Shown piece after piece: positions 13,534 through 21,618 of a DNA stretch of 36,274 bases. The notes below the pieces were generated by a model that was given only the letters and a program-made list of their open reading frames with translations, did not search any database and was not told the origin of the DNA. This stretch comes from Lachnocurva sp045579705. GTDB taxonomy: Bacteria > Bacillota > Clostridia > Lachnospirales > Lachnospiraceae. Both the position numbers and the translations under genes were made by a program. The stretch covers positions 1 through 36,274 of the forward strand of contig JAZNMP010000026.1 in NCBI GenBank assembly GCA_045579705.1, written 5' to 3'. Positions within the stretch are counted from its first letter, which is position 1; every line of letters begins with the position of its first letter.

Positions 13534-16491
13534 ATGAGAGAATTTCACAAAAGCTTTGAAACTCTTCAGGAAGCTGAACTTAAAGATATTCATTCAATGG
13601 GTTATCTCCTTCGCCACAAGAAGACAGGCGCTAGAGTAACTTTGATTTCAAATGATGATGAGAACAAGGTATTCTATATCGGATTTAGAACTCCACCACA
13701 GGATTCGACTGGAGTGGCTCATATTATCGAGCATACGGTTCTCTGCGGTTCTGACAAATATCCGTTAAAGGATCCTTTTGTTGAGCTCGTAAAGGGTAGC
13801 TTGAACACTTTTATCAATGCGATTACTTATCCGGACAAAACTTTGTACCCTATCGCCAGCACAAATGACCAGGATTTTAAGAATCTGATGGATGTTTATA
13901 TGGACGCGGTGTTCCATCCAAATATCTACAAGATTCCTGAAATCTTTAAGCAGGAAGGTTGGCATTATGAACTTGAGGATGCTGACGCTGAGCTTAAGTT
14001 GAATGGTGTTGTATATAACGAGATGAAGGGAGCTTTTTCTGCGCCGGATGATGTTCTCGAGCGTCAGATTATGAATACGCTGTTCCCGGATACTACTTAT
14101 GGAAATGAGTCTGGTGGTGATCCGGACGTGATTCCGGAGCTGACTCGAGAGGCTTATCTGGATTTCCATAAAAAGTATTATCATCCTAGTAATTCCTTTA
14201 TCTATCTATACGGTGATATGGATATGGCTGAGCGCCTCGATTATCTCGATAGAGAGTATCTCTCTCATTATGATTATCTCGAGGTGGATTCTGAGGTTGA
14301 GCTTCAGAAGCCTTTTACAGAGCCAAAGGAGGTTCATAGCACATATTCAATCAATTCTGATGAGGATACAGAAGGAAAGACATATTTGTCTGAGAACTAC
14401 GTAATCGGTGACTCGGATGATTTGAAGCTTATAGCGGCTTTTTCTATTCTGGATTATGCTCTGCTTTCTTCACCAGGAGCTCCGCTCGAGAAGGCTTTGC
14501 TGGAAGCGGGAATCGGCGAAGATATCACAGGTGGTTTCGACAGTGGTACCAGACAGCCTGTTTTCTCAATCATTGCGAAGAACTGTGATGCTGCAAAGAA
14601 AGATGAGTTCCTTTCTATCATCGAGAAGACTTTGAAGCAGGTTCGCGATGAAGGTATCGATAGAGATACTTTAAAAGCTGGTATCGCTATCAGTAAGTTT
14701 AGATTCCTCGAATCTGATTACGGCAGTGCTCCAAAGGGCTTGATCTACGGAATCGGTATCCTGGATACATGGCTCTATGACCAGAATAATTCGTTCGGTC
14801 CGCTTTACTCTATTGAGAGACTGACAGAGCTCGAAGAGCATATTAGCGATGGATATTTTGAGAATTTGATCGATAAGTATCTGCTGAAGAACACTCATAA
14901 ATCTATCGTATGTGTTGATCCGGAACCAGGTCAGAATGCGAAAAAAGAAAAGGCACTCAAAGATAAGCTTGCCTTATACAAAGCGACACTTTCACCAGCT
15001 GAAATCGATAAGCTGATTGAAGATACAAAGAAACTTCGTGAGTTCCAGGAAACACCTACACCGGATGAAGACTTGAGAAAGATTCCTCTGCTCGAGAGAA
15101 GTGATTTGAGAAGAGAAATCAATCCTCTGACTTATGATAAGGTTACTTCTGATGGAGTGGATATCCTTCACAGTGATGTAGAGACAAATGGAATCCACTA
15201 CGTGGAGGTACATTTCAGACCTAGAGGAATTAGGGAAGATGAAATCCCGGTGATTTCTTTTTACACGAAGTTACTCGGCCTCGTAGATACAAAGAAACAT
15301 ACATATCAGGAATTCACTACTGAGGTAAACAAATACACAGGTGGAGTTGATGCAAATATCAGAGTGTTCTCTAGAGTTGATCAGAAGCCGGTGTTTACAT
15401 TCTTCACAAAGATGAAGATGTTATTTGAGAATGAAGACAAGGCAGTAGAACTCATGCTTGAGATGCTGTTTGATTCAGTTTATTCAGATGAGAAGCGTGT
15501 AAAGGATCTGTTGCTTCAGGAAAAAGCGCAGATGGAAGGCATGATGCAGTCATCTGGACATAGTGCAGCTGCGCTTCGTGCCGGTTCTTACTTTACAGAT
15601 GCAGCAAACTTCGGAGATAAGGCGTCCGGAATAGATTATTATAGATACCTGTGCGCTTTCGAAAGAGATTTTGATAAAGAATACGAGAAGTTTAAGGCGA
15701 CTATGGAGAGAATCCTTCCTAGAATCCTGCGTAGTGAAGGAATGCTCATTTCTGCAACTGGAAAGGAACAGACTCTGGCTCTCGCTGAGAAGATGGTTCC
15801 GAAACTTAAGGAGAGACTGGCTCAGTACGATGAGAAGTCTTATGACGAGGAGCTTGGAATCGTAATTACAGGTCATCCGCTTAATGTCCTTCCAGATCCG
15901 CTTAGCGTGAATGAAGGCTTTAAAACGGCAGGACAGGTTCAGTATGTATGTCGTGCGGGTGATTTTAGAAAAGCTGGATTTACAAATAATGGAGCTATGA
16001 AGATACTGAAGGTTATCCTGGGATATGATTATTTCTGGATAAATGTCAGAGTTAAGGGTGGCGCCTATGGATGTATGAGCGGAATTAACAGATCAGGATT
16101 GATACACTTCGTTTCATATAGAGATCCAAATCTGGCTTCTACTATCGATATCTTTGAAGAAACAGCGAAGTATCTGGAAGAATTTGATGTCGATGAGAGA
16201 ACTATGACGAAGTATATCATCGGAACATTTAGCTCTATGGATACACCTCTTACACCTAAGCAGAAAGGTCAGAGAGATCTCGCCGCTTACTTTGCAGAAG
16301 TGACAAATGAGGAGATGCAGAGAATCAGATCGGAAGTTCTGGATGCTACTTGTGCAGATATCAGAGCACTGGCTCCAGTGATCAGAAGTGTTATGTCACA
16401 GGGTTATCTCTGCGTCATCGGTAGTGAAAATGCTATTGAGGAAGAAAAAGAGCGCTTTGCGAAAGTGCTTAATCTAATAGATTCAGAATAA
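13534..16491 (+). CDS. insulinase-family metallopeptidase, M16C (presequence-protease type, 985 aa)
   Basis: Large zinc peptidase that degrades peptides inside a closed two-lobed chamber. The inverted zinc motif HIIEH is at residues 63-67, inside VAHIIEHTVLCGSDKYPLKDPFVELVKGSL. The downstream zinc-ligand glutamate lies in VVYNEMKGAFS. The full length of about 985 aa, with an M16C-associated middle domain (about 460-730), fits the PreP/CymI-type subfamily. The C-terminal half retains RVKGGAYGCMSG, the R/Y substrate-binding segment typical of M16. RBS CAGGAG is 7 bp upstream. The stop codon is 17 bp before the era start; co-transcription is likely. Confidence 0.93.
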   Translation: MREFHKSFETLQEAELKDIHSMGYLLRHKKTGARVTLISNDDENKVFYIGFRTPPQDSTGVAHIIEHTVLCGSDKYPLKDPFVELVKGSLNTFINAITYPDKTLYPIASTNDQDFKNLMDVYMDAVFHPNIYKIPEIFKQEGWHYELEDADAELKLNGVVYNEMKGAFSAPDDVLERQIMNTLFPDTTYGNESGGDPDVIPELTREAYLDFHKKYYHPSNSFIYLYGDMDMAERLDYLDREYLSHYDYLEVDSEVELQKPFTEPKEVHSTYSINSDEDTEGKTYLSENYVIGDSDDLKLIAAFSILDYALLSSPGAPLEKALLEAGIGEDITGGFDSGTRQPVFSIIAKNCDAAKKDEFLSIIEKTLKQVRDEGIDRDTLKAGIAISKFRFLESDYGSAPKGLIYGIGILDTWLYDQNNSFGPLYSIERLTELEEHISDGYFENLIDKYLLKNTHKSIVCVDPEPGQNAKKEKALKDKLALYKATLSPAEIDKLIEDTKKLREFQETPTPDEDLRKIPLLERSDLRREINPLTYDKVTSDGVDILHSDVETNGIHYVEVHFRPRGIREDEIPVISFYTKLLGLVDTKKHTYQEFTTEVNKYTGGVDANIRVFSRVDQKPVFTFFTKMKMLFENEDKAVELMLEMLFDSVYSDEKRVKDLLLQEKAQMEGMMQSSGHSAAALRAGSYFTDAANFGDKASGIDYYRYLCAFERDFDKEYEKFKATMERILPRILRSEGMLISATGKEQTLALAEKMVPKLKERLAQYDEKSYDEELGIVITGHPLNVLPDPLSVNEGFKTAGQVQYVCRAGDFRKAGFTNNGAMKILKVILGYDYFWINVRVKGGAYGCMSGINRSGLIHFVSYRDPNLASTIDIFEETAKYLEEFDVDERTMTKYIIGTFSSMDTPLTPKQKGQRDLAAYFAEVTNEEMQRIRSEVLDATCADIRALAPVIRSVMSQGYLCVIGSENAIEEEKERFAKVLNLIDSE

Positions 16492-16508
16492 TGATGAAAG
16501 GAAGAAAT

Positions 16509-17447
16509 ATGGATTTTACATCAGATTTACTGATGAATAGTGACTCAAACTTAAAATCAGGTTTTGTAACTATGGTTGGAAGACCAAATGTAGGTAAATC
16601 TACACTTCTAAACTATATCATGGGACAGAAACTAGCTATTACGTCAAACAAACCACAGACAACACGTAAGAAGATTCGTGCGGTACTTACAGAGGAGGAC
16701 AAAGGACAGATAGTATTCCTCGATACTCCTGGTATTCACAAATCAAAGAGCAAACTGGGAAATTATATGTCTCAGGTAGTTAAAGGAGCGGTTTCTGACG
16801 TAGACGTAGTAATCTGGTTAGTAGAACCTAAGCTTCCTATACATAAAGAAGACAAAGAAATCGCAAAGGTATTGGAGAAGGTAGATAAACCAATCATTCT
16901 CGGAGTTAATAAGATTGACATGATAAAAAAAGATGTCCTCCAGGATGTTCTGTCTGCCTATCAGTCTCTGGCACCGTATGCATCAATCTATCCTTTTTCC
17001 GCGAGAAGCGGTAAAGGCATAGATCTCCTGATGGAAGGTTTATATGAGAGACTTCCGTATGGACCGTTTTACTATGATCCTGAAGAATACACAGATCAGA
17101 CAGAACGTCAGCTCGTGTGTGAAATCATTCGAGAGAAATCACTACACGCGCTTCGCGATGAAATCCCTCATGGAATCGCTGTAACAGTAGAATCCATGAA
17201 GGAGAGAAAGAACAAACCTATCGTGGATATCGAAGCGACTATTATCTGCGAGAAAGATTCTCACAAGGGAATCATCATCGGTAAAGGTGGCGCGATGCTG
17301 AAAAAGATAGGTTCAAATGCACGTTTTGAGATAGAGCGTATGCTCGATATGAAGGCCAATCTTCAGATTCATGTAAAGGTAAAGAAGGATTGGCGAGACA
17401 ATATCGGTGTATTGAAGAGTTTGGGATATACAGAGGACGAAGAGTAA
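16509..17447 (+). CDS. era: GTPase Era
   Basis: Essential GTPase that binds the 3' end of 16S rRNA during 30S subunit maturation. G1 is GRPNVGKS (residues 24-31), G2 lies in TSNKPQTTRKKI, G3 is DTPGIH, G4 is NKID and G5 is FSARSG. The C-terminal KH domain includes the loop GIIIGKGGAMLKKIG. At 312 aa the length is usual. The ATG preceded by AAAGGAAGAAAT was chosen; an in-frame ATG 18 bp upstream overlaps the previous stop codon and lacks a ribosome binding site. Its stop is immediately followed by the recO ATG. Confidence 0.97.
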   Translation: MDFTSDLLMNSDSNLKSGFVTMVGRPNVGKSTLLNYIMGQKLAITSNKPQTTRKKIRAVLTEEDKGQIVFLDTPGIHKSKSKLGNYMSQVVKGAVSDVDVVIWLVEPKLPIHKEDKEIAKVLEKVDKPIILGVNKIDMIKKDVLQDVLSAYQSLAPYASIYPFSARSGKGIDLLMEGLYERLPYGPFYYDPEEYTDQTERQLVCEIIREKSLHALRDEIPHGIAVTVESMKERKNKPIVDIEATIICEKDSHKGIIIGKGGAMLKKIGSNARFEIERMLDMKANLQIHVKVKKDWRDNIGVLKSLGYTEDEE

Positions 17448-18179
17448 ATGGCAGATAGTTTGCTTCTGAATGGCATAGTGCTTTCATCTATGCCGATGGG
17501 AGAAAACGACAGAAGAATAGTGTTGCTCACAAAGGAGAGAGGGCAGATTTCTGCTTTTGCACGTGGGGCGAGGAAGTCGAAGAGCTCGCTTTCCGCAGGA
17601 ACGAACCCTTTTTCGTTTGGTACGTTTCGAGCTTTTGAAGGCCGAAACAGTTATACCGTCGTGGAGGCTTCGGTTCGCAAATACTTTGATAAGCTCTCGA
17701 GGGATTACGATGACATGTGCATGGCGTCTTACTTTCTCGAAGTTGCAGAGTATTTTTCGGGTGAAAATATAGACGAGACAGATAGATTGAATCTACTCTA
17801 TCTGTCTCTTTCTGTGCTAGAAAATGGTAAGCTTCCGCGCGGGCTCGTGCGTAGAATCTATGAGCTTAGAACACTTCGAATCAATGGTGAATATCCGAAT
17901 GTCTTTAGCTGCGTCGGCTGTGGCGGAAAGGAGCATCTGCATACATATTCGCCGAGTCATTACGGAATGGTCTGTGATGACTGCGTGGAGCCGGGCATGA
18001 ATGGTGTTCGGATTTCTGAGGATCTCCTGTATGTTCTGCAGTTCATCCTGTCGGTGGACATGAAGAAACTTTATTCGTTCGAACTTTCAGAGGAACTATT
18101 CTCTGGCTTAGAGTCTTTTGTGAAAGCTTATTGGCACCAGAATATCGACCATACTTTTAAAACAGAACGATTTCTGTAA
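17448..18179 (+). CDS. recO: DNA repair protein RecO
   Basis: Recombination mediator that works with RecF/RecR and SSB to load RecA. The N-terminal OB fold (about 1-80) includes MPMGENDRRIVLLTKERGQISAFARGARKSKS. The helical C-terminal domain holds a zinc site, CVGCGG...CDDC (about residues 157-182). At 243 aa the length is normal. The start codon directly abuts the era stop (TAAATG), so translational coupling is likely. The era-recO order is common in Firmicutes. Confidence 0.95.
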   Translation: MADSLLLNGIVLSSMPMGENDRRIVLLTKERGQISAFARGARKSKSSLSAGTNPFSFGTFRAFEGRNSYTVVEASVRKYFDKLSRDYDDMCMASYFLEVAEYFSGENIDETDRLNLLYLSLSVLENGKLPRGLVRRIYELRTLRINGEYPNVFSCVGCGGKEHLHTYSPSHYGMVCDDCVEPGMNGVRISEDLLYVLQFILSVDMKKLYSFELSEELFSGLESFVKAYWHQNIDHTFKTERFL

Positions 18180-18186
18180 AGTTTGA

Positions 18187-18216
18187 TTTCACTTTTTGCA
18201 AAAGTTAGAGTATAAT
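18187..18216 (+). promoter_or_regulatory. possible promoter before membrane protein and glyS
   Basis: A consensus TATAAT at 18211-18216 lies 38 bp before the next ATG. The best -35 at acceptable spacing is only TTTCAC (18 bp), so the -35 is weak. Confidence 0.5.
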
Positions 18217-18253
18217 ATCACAGATTATGTAACAGTTTCCTAAAGGTGTAGAC

Positions 18254-18931
18254 ATGGCAACAAATACAAAGAAGAGAATATCACGTAGAGCTAGACACAG
18301 ACAGATCGTTCGCCGCAGACGTATCGCACTCGGCGTATTCGTAGTAGTAGCAGTACTGCTTCTCTATGTGATCATTCACAGCTTATATATCAAATTCAAA
18401 CCGAAAGCAGATGTGAGCACACTCACTATTAAGGAAGACGGCGTGAAGCTCGAAGAAGTCATCGACACAGAAGAACTGAAGGTTTCAAATGGCGATTTAA
18501 AGCGAGCTGTTAAAGATGATATTTCTGCTTTCAATTCAAAACACGGAAAGAACGCAGTCCGTTTCATTCGCCTCGGCGAAAAAAATGGCAAGTGTTATGT
18601 AGAGACTGCCTTTAAAGATGTAGAAACCTATGCGAAGTACTCAGGATATGCGGTGAAGCTGACAAAGGTAAAGGCATCCAAAGCGAACTTTGACGCTATT
18701 TTTTCCGAAGTGAAAGATGGAAAGAAGTCAGGGTACATCGACGCTTACAAGGTAAAGAAGATGAAGGGGCAGCTCCTCGTTCTAAACGAGAATATTACTG
18801 TTAAAGTTCCTGGAGATGTGAAATGCGTTTCCGATGAAGGAACGAAAGTAAATGAGGATGGTTCAGTAACTATCAAGCCGGTAAATGGCAATAATGATTA
18901 TGCTGTAAATACATATATTATTTTTGAATAA
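18254..18931 (+). CDS. single-pass membrane protein of unknown function (225 aa)
   Basis: No named family recognised. The N-terminus is extremely basic (RRARHRQIVRRRRIALG), followed by one hydrophobic helix (about 27-46) and a Lys-rich extracytoplasmic domain of about 180 residues with alternating strands and helices. The positive-inside rule places the N-terminus in the cytoplasm. No lipobox or catalytic motif is seen. RBS AAAGGTG lies 9 bp upstream. It sits between recO and glyS on the same strand, 21 bp from glyS, and may share a transcript with it. Confidence 0.75.
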   Translation: MATNTKKRISRRARHRQIVRRRRIALGVFVVVAVLLLYVIIHSLYIKFKPKADVSTLTIKEDGVKLEEVIDTEELKVSNGDLKRAVKDDISAFNSKHGKNAVRFIRLGEKNGKCYVETAFKDVETYAKYSGYAVKLTKVKASKANFDAIFSEVKDGKKSGYIDAYKVKKMKGQLLVLNENITVKVPGDVKCVSDEGTKVNEDGSVTIKPVNGNNDYAVNTYIIFE

Positions 18932-18952
18932 TTAGTGGAGGAAAGATACGAG

Positions 18953-20350
18953 ATGGAAAAAACAATGGACAAGATCGTAGCTCTAGCAAAGTCTAGAGGA
19001 TTCGTATATCCGGGTTCAGAAATCTATGGTGGACTTGCAAACACATGGGATTACGGTAACCTTGGTGTCGAGCTGAAGAACAACGTAAAGAAAGCTTGGT
19101 GGCAGAAATTCATCCAGGAAAGCCCATACAACGTAGGTGTAGACTGTGCTATCCTTATGAACCCACAGACTTGGGAAGCTTCAGGACATCTCGGCGGATT
19201 CTCAGATCCTCTTATGGATTGTAAAGAGTGTCACGAGAGATTCAGAGCTGACAAGATTATAGAAGATTTCGCTGGTGAGAACGGTATCGAGCTTACTTCA
19301 TCAGTAGACGGTTGGACAAACGAAGAGATGGAGAACTTCATCAAAGAGCACAATATCCCTTGTCCTTCATGTGGAGCTCATAACTTCACAGAAATTCGTC
19401 AGTTTAACCTCATGTTTAAGACATTCCAGGGTGTAACTGAGGATGCAAAGAACACAGTTTACCTTCGTCCAGAGACTGCACAGGGTATCTTTGTAAACTT
19501 TAAGAACGTACAGAGAACTTCTAGAAAGAAGCTTCCATTCGGTATCGGACAGGTTGGTAAGTCATTCCGTAACGAAATCACACCTGGTAACTTCACATTC
19601 AGAACACGTGAGTTCGAGCAGATGGAGCTTGAGTTCTTCTGCAAGCCAGGAACAGACGTAGAGTGGTTCCAGTATTGGAGAGGATTCTGCCGTGACTGGC
19701 TCCTTTTACTTGGTATCGATGAAGAGCACATCAGACTTCGTGATCACGATCCAGCAGAGCTCGCATTCTACTCAAACGGAACTACAGATATCGAGTATAC
19801 ATTCCCATTTGGTTGGGGAGAACTTTGGGGTATCGCTGACAGAACTAACTATGACCTCGGTCGTCATCAGGAAGTTTCTGGACAGGATCTCACATACTTC
19901 GATGATGAGACAAACGAGAAGTATCTTCCATACGTAATCGAGCCTTCACTCGGTGCTGATCGTGTGGTTCTCGCATTCCTTTGCGAAGCATACGACGAAG
20001 AAAACATCGGAACAGAGGAGAAGCCTGATGTACGTACAGTACTTCACTTCCACCCAGCACTCGCTCCAGTAAAGATCGGTGTGCTTCCACTTTCAAAGAA
20101 GCTTTCTGAACCAGCTATCGAAGTATTCCAGAAGCTTTCAAAGAAGTACAACTGCGAGTTCGATGACAGAGGAAACATCGGAAAGAGATACAGAAGACAG
20201 GACGAAATCGGTACTCCATTCTGTGTAACTTACGATTTCGACTCAGAAGAAGATCATGCTGTAACTATTCGTGATAGAGATACTATGGACCAGGTTCGTA
20301 TTCCTATCGAAGAGCTTGAAGCTTATTTTGAGGATAAATTCACATTCTAG
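18953..20350 (+). CDS. glyS: glycine--tRNA ligase (single-chain, alpha2 type)
   Basis: Class II aminoacyl-tRNA synthetase that charges tRNA-Gly. The start MEKTMDKIVALAKSRGFVYPGSEIYGGLANTWDYG is diagnostic. Motif 2 lies in GIGQVGKSFRNEITPGNFTFRTREFEQMELEFF and motif 3 in EPSLGADRVVLAFL. The C-terminal anticodon-binding domain follows (about 365-465, PVKIGVLPLSKKL). An insertion with CKECHE...CPSCGA (about 90-145) may bind zinc. The ATG with GGAGG 11 bp upstream was preferred over an in-frame GTG that overlaps this ribosome binding site. Only 21 bp separate it from the upstream gene, so there is no room for a T-box leader directly before it. Confidence 0.97.
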   Translation: MEKTMDKIVALAKSRGFVYPGSEIYGGLANTWDYGNLGVELKNNVKKAWWQKFIQESPYNVGVDCAILMNPQTWEASGHLGGFSDPLMDCKECHERFRADKIIEDFAGENGIELTSSVDGWTNEEMENFIKEHNIPCPSCGAHNFTEIRQFNLMFKTFQGVTEDAKNTVYLRPETAQGIFVNFKNVQRTSRKKLPFGIGQVGKSFRNEITPGNFTFRTREFEQMELEFFCKPGTDVEWFQYWRGFCRDWLLLLGIDEEHIRLRDHDPAELAFYSNGTTDIEYTFPFGWGELWGIADRTNYDLGRHQEVSGQDLTYFDDETNEKYLPYVIEPSLGADRVVLAFLCEAYDEENIGTEEKPDVRTVLHFHPALAPVKIGVLPLSKKLSEPAIEVFQKLSKKYNCEFDDRGNIGKRYRRQDEIGTPFCVTYDFDSEEDHAVTIRDRDTMDQVRIPIEELEAYFEDKFTF

Positions 20351-20357
20351 AGAAACT

Positions 20358-20398
20358 ATAAGCTAAACTGCAAGAAATTGTGGTTTAGCTTATTTTTG
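20358..20398 (+). terminator. terminator after glyS
   Basis: 11-bp stem ATAAGCTAAAC / GTTTAGCTTAT, a 14-nt loop and TTTTT. Confidence 0.85.
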
Positions 20399-20424
20399 TG
20401 TAGTTTTTTTACATGAAAACACTA

Positions 20425-20430
20425 TATAAT
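20425..20430 (+). promoter_or_regulatory. -10 box before prmA
   Basis: A consensus TATAAT lies 37 bp before the prmA ATG. No convincing -35 box is visible at 16-18 bp. Confidence 0.4.
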
Positions 20431-20466
20431 AATCCATGTGAGATTTAATCTAGGAGGATTTATTAG

Positions 20467-21429
20467 ATGGAATGGTTCTATTATACGATCACTACGACGA
20501 CTGAGGCGGAAGACCTCGTGAGTAGTGTTCTGTATGATTTTGGAATAACAAATATTGAAATCATCGACGGAGTGGTAGAAGACGATTTGACTCAGGGAAA
20601 GGTCTATGAGGAACTTCTGCCGGACGATGTCAGACCTGATGATGGCAGCGCCCAGATTCGCTTCTATGTGGATGCGGACAGCACTGAGGAAGAGAGAAAT
20701 GCATTGCTTTCAGATATCAAAGCTGAGCTCGAAAGCTATGCGCTTTCAGTAAATATCGGACCTGCATCGATCGAGTCAGGTGTGACTAAAGATGTTGAAT
20801 GGAGAGATAAGTGGAAGGAATTTTTTCATGAGTTCGACATCGGCTCTTTCCATATCGCTCCCGCTTGGGAAAAAAGTGAGGACGTAGACGTCCAGAAGAA
20901 ACAGATTCTAATCGACCCGGGTGTGGCTTTTGGAACAGGAAAGCACGAGTCTACCATGCTCTGCATCCGTGGGCTGGAAAAATACATGAAGGAAGGTGAC
21001 CGAGTGCTCGACATCGGCTGTGGCAGTGGAATTCTCTCTATCGTCGCATCAAAGATGGGGGCGAGCGAAGTACTCGGAACTGACATAAATGACGAGGCCA
21101 TCGAGTCCTGTCAGGCGAACTTCGAGCTTAATGGAATCTACTTTGATGAGAAGCGTTTCTTCGTCGGCGATTTGGGCTCCGACGAGAGTGTGCTCGACAG
21201 ATTGGGCAGAGAGTTTTATGACGTGATCTGCGCAAATCTACTTGCTGATATTATCGAGACGATGATAGATGAGATGTATGCACTTCTGAAGGTGGGCGGA
21301 TATGTGATTACATCGGGAATCATCGATTTTCGTGCAGATGAGCTGGCAAAGAAGCTGGAGGAAAGCGGCTTTACAGTTCTCGAGAAAGTCAACCAGGGAG
21401 AATGGGTATCTCTCGTATTGACGAAATAG
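20467..21429 (+). CDS. prmA: ribosomal protein L11 methyltransferase PrmA
   Basis: SAM-dependent methyltransferase that trimethylates ribosomal protein L11. The N-terminal substrate-recognition domain (about 1-130) is followed by the linker motif IDPGVAFGTGKHEST. The SAM-binding motif I is VLDIGCGSGILSIVASKMGA and the catalytic-region motif is DVICANLLADII. At 320 aa the length is typical. GGAGG lies 9 bp before the ATG. In many Firmicutes prmA is followed by rsmE; here it is followed by ppdK instead. Confidence 0.95.
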   Translation: MEWFYYTITTTTEAEDLVSSVLYDFGITNIEIIDGVVEDDLTQGKVYEELLPDDVRPDDGSAQIRFYVDADSTEEERNALLSDIKAELESYALSVNIGPASIESGVTKDVEWRDKWKEFFHEFDIGSFHIAPAWEKSEDVDVQKKQILIDPGVAFGTGKHESTMLCIRGLEKYMKEGDRVLDIGCGSGILSIVASKMGASEVLGTDINDEAIESCQANFELNGIYFDEKRFFVGDLGSDESVLDRLGREFYDVICANLLADIIETMIDEMYALLKVGGYVITSGIIDFRADELAKKLEESGFTVLEKVNQGEWVSLVLTK

Positions 21430-21439
21430 TAGATTGTTT

Positions 21440-21475
21440 CAGGAAAAAGTGTACAACTTGTAGTGGATTTTTTCC
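21440..21475 (+). terminator. possible terminator after prmA
   Basis: Inverted repeat CAGGAAAAA / TTTTTTCCTG with a loop of about 17-19 nt. The stem is AT-rich and the T-run lies inside the 3' arm, so this is a weak call. Confidence 0.45.
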
Positions 21476-21515
21476 TGTACAATACATTTTTCTGTGCATT
21501 ATTACTAAAAACATA

Positions 21516-21543
21516 TTGATTGATGTCAGAAAAGTGTTAAAAT
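21516..21543 (+). promoter_or_regulatory. sigma-A promoter of ppdK
   Basis: TTGATT (21516-21521), a 16-bp spacer and TAAAAT (21538-21543). Downstream is an imperfect inverted repeat AGTGTG / CACACT (21550-21578) in the leader, which could be a regulatory site. Confidence 0.65.
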
Positions 21544-21618
21544 AAAGACAGTGTGTAGCACATACTAGTTAACACACTTCAAAGGGTAATAGGTTATATA
21601 AATGAGGAGGAAACAAAC

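Noticed and set aside
18932..18952. T-box leader for glyS
   Set aside because: Only 21 bp lie between the upstream stop and the start codon, too short for a T-box. One could exist only further upstream, where I see none.
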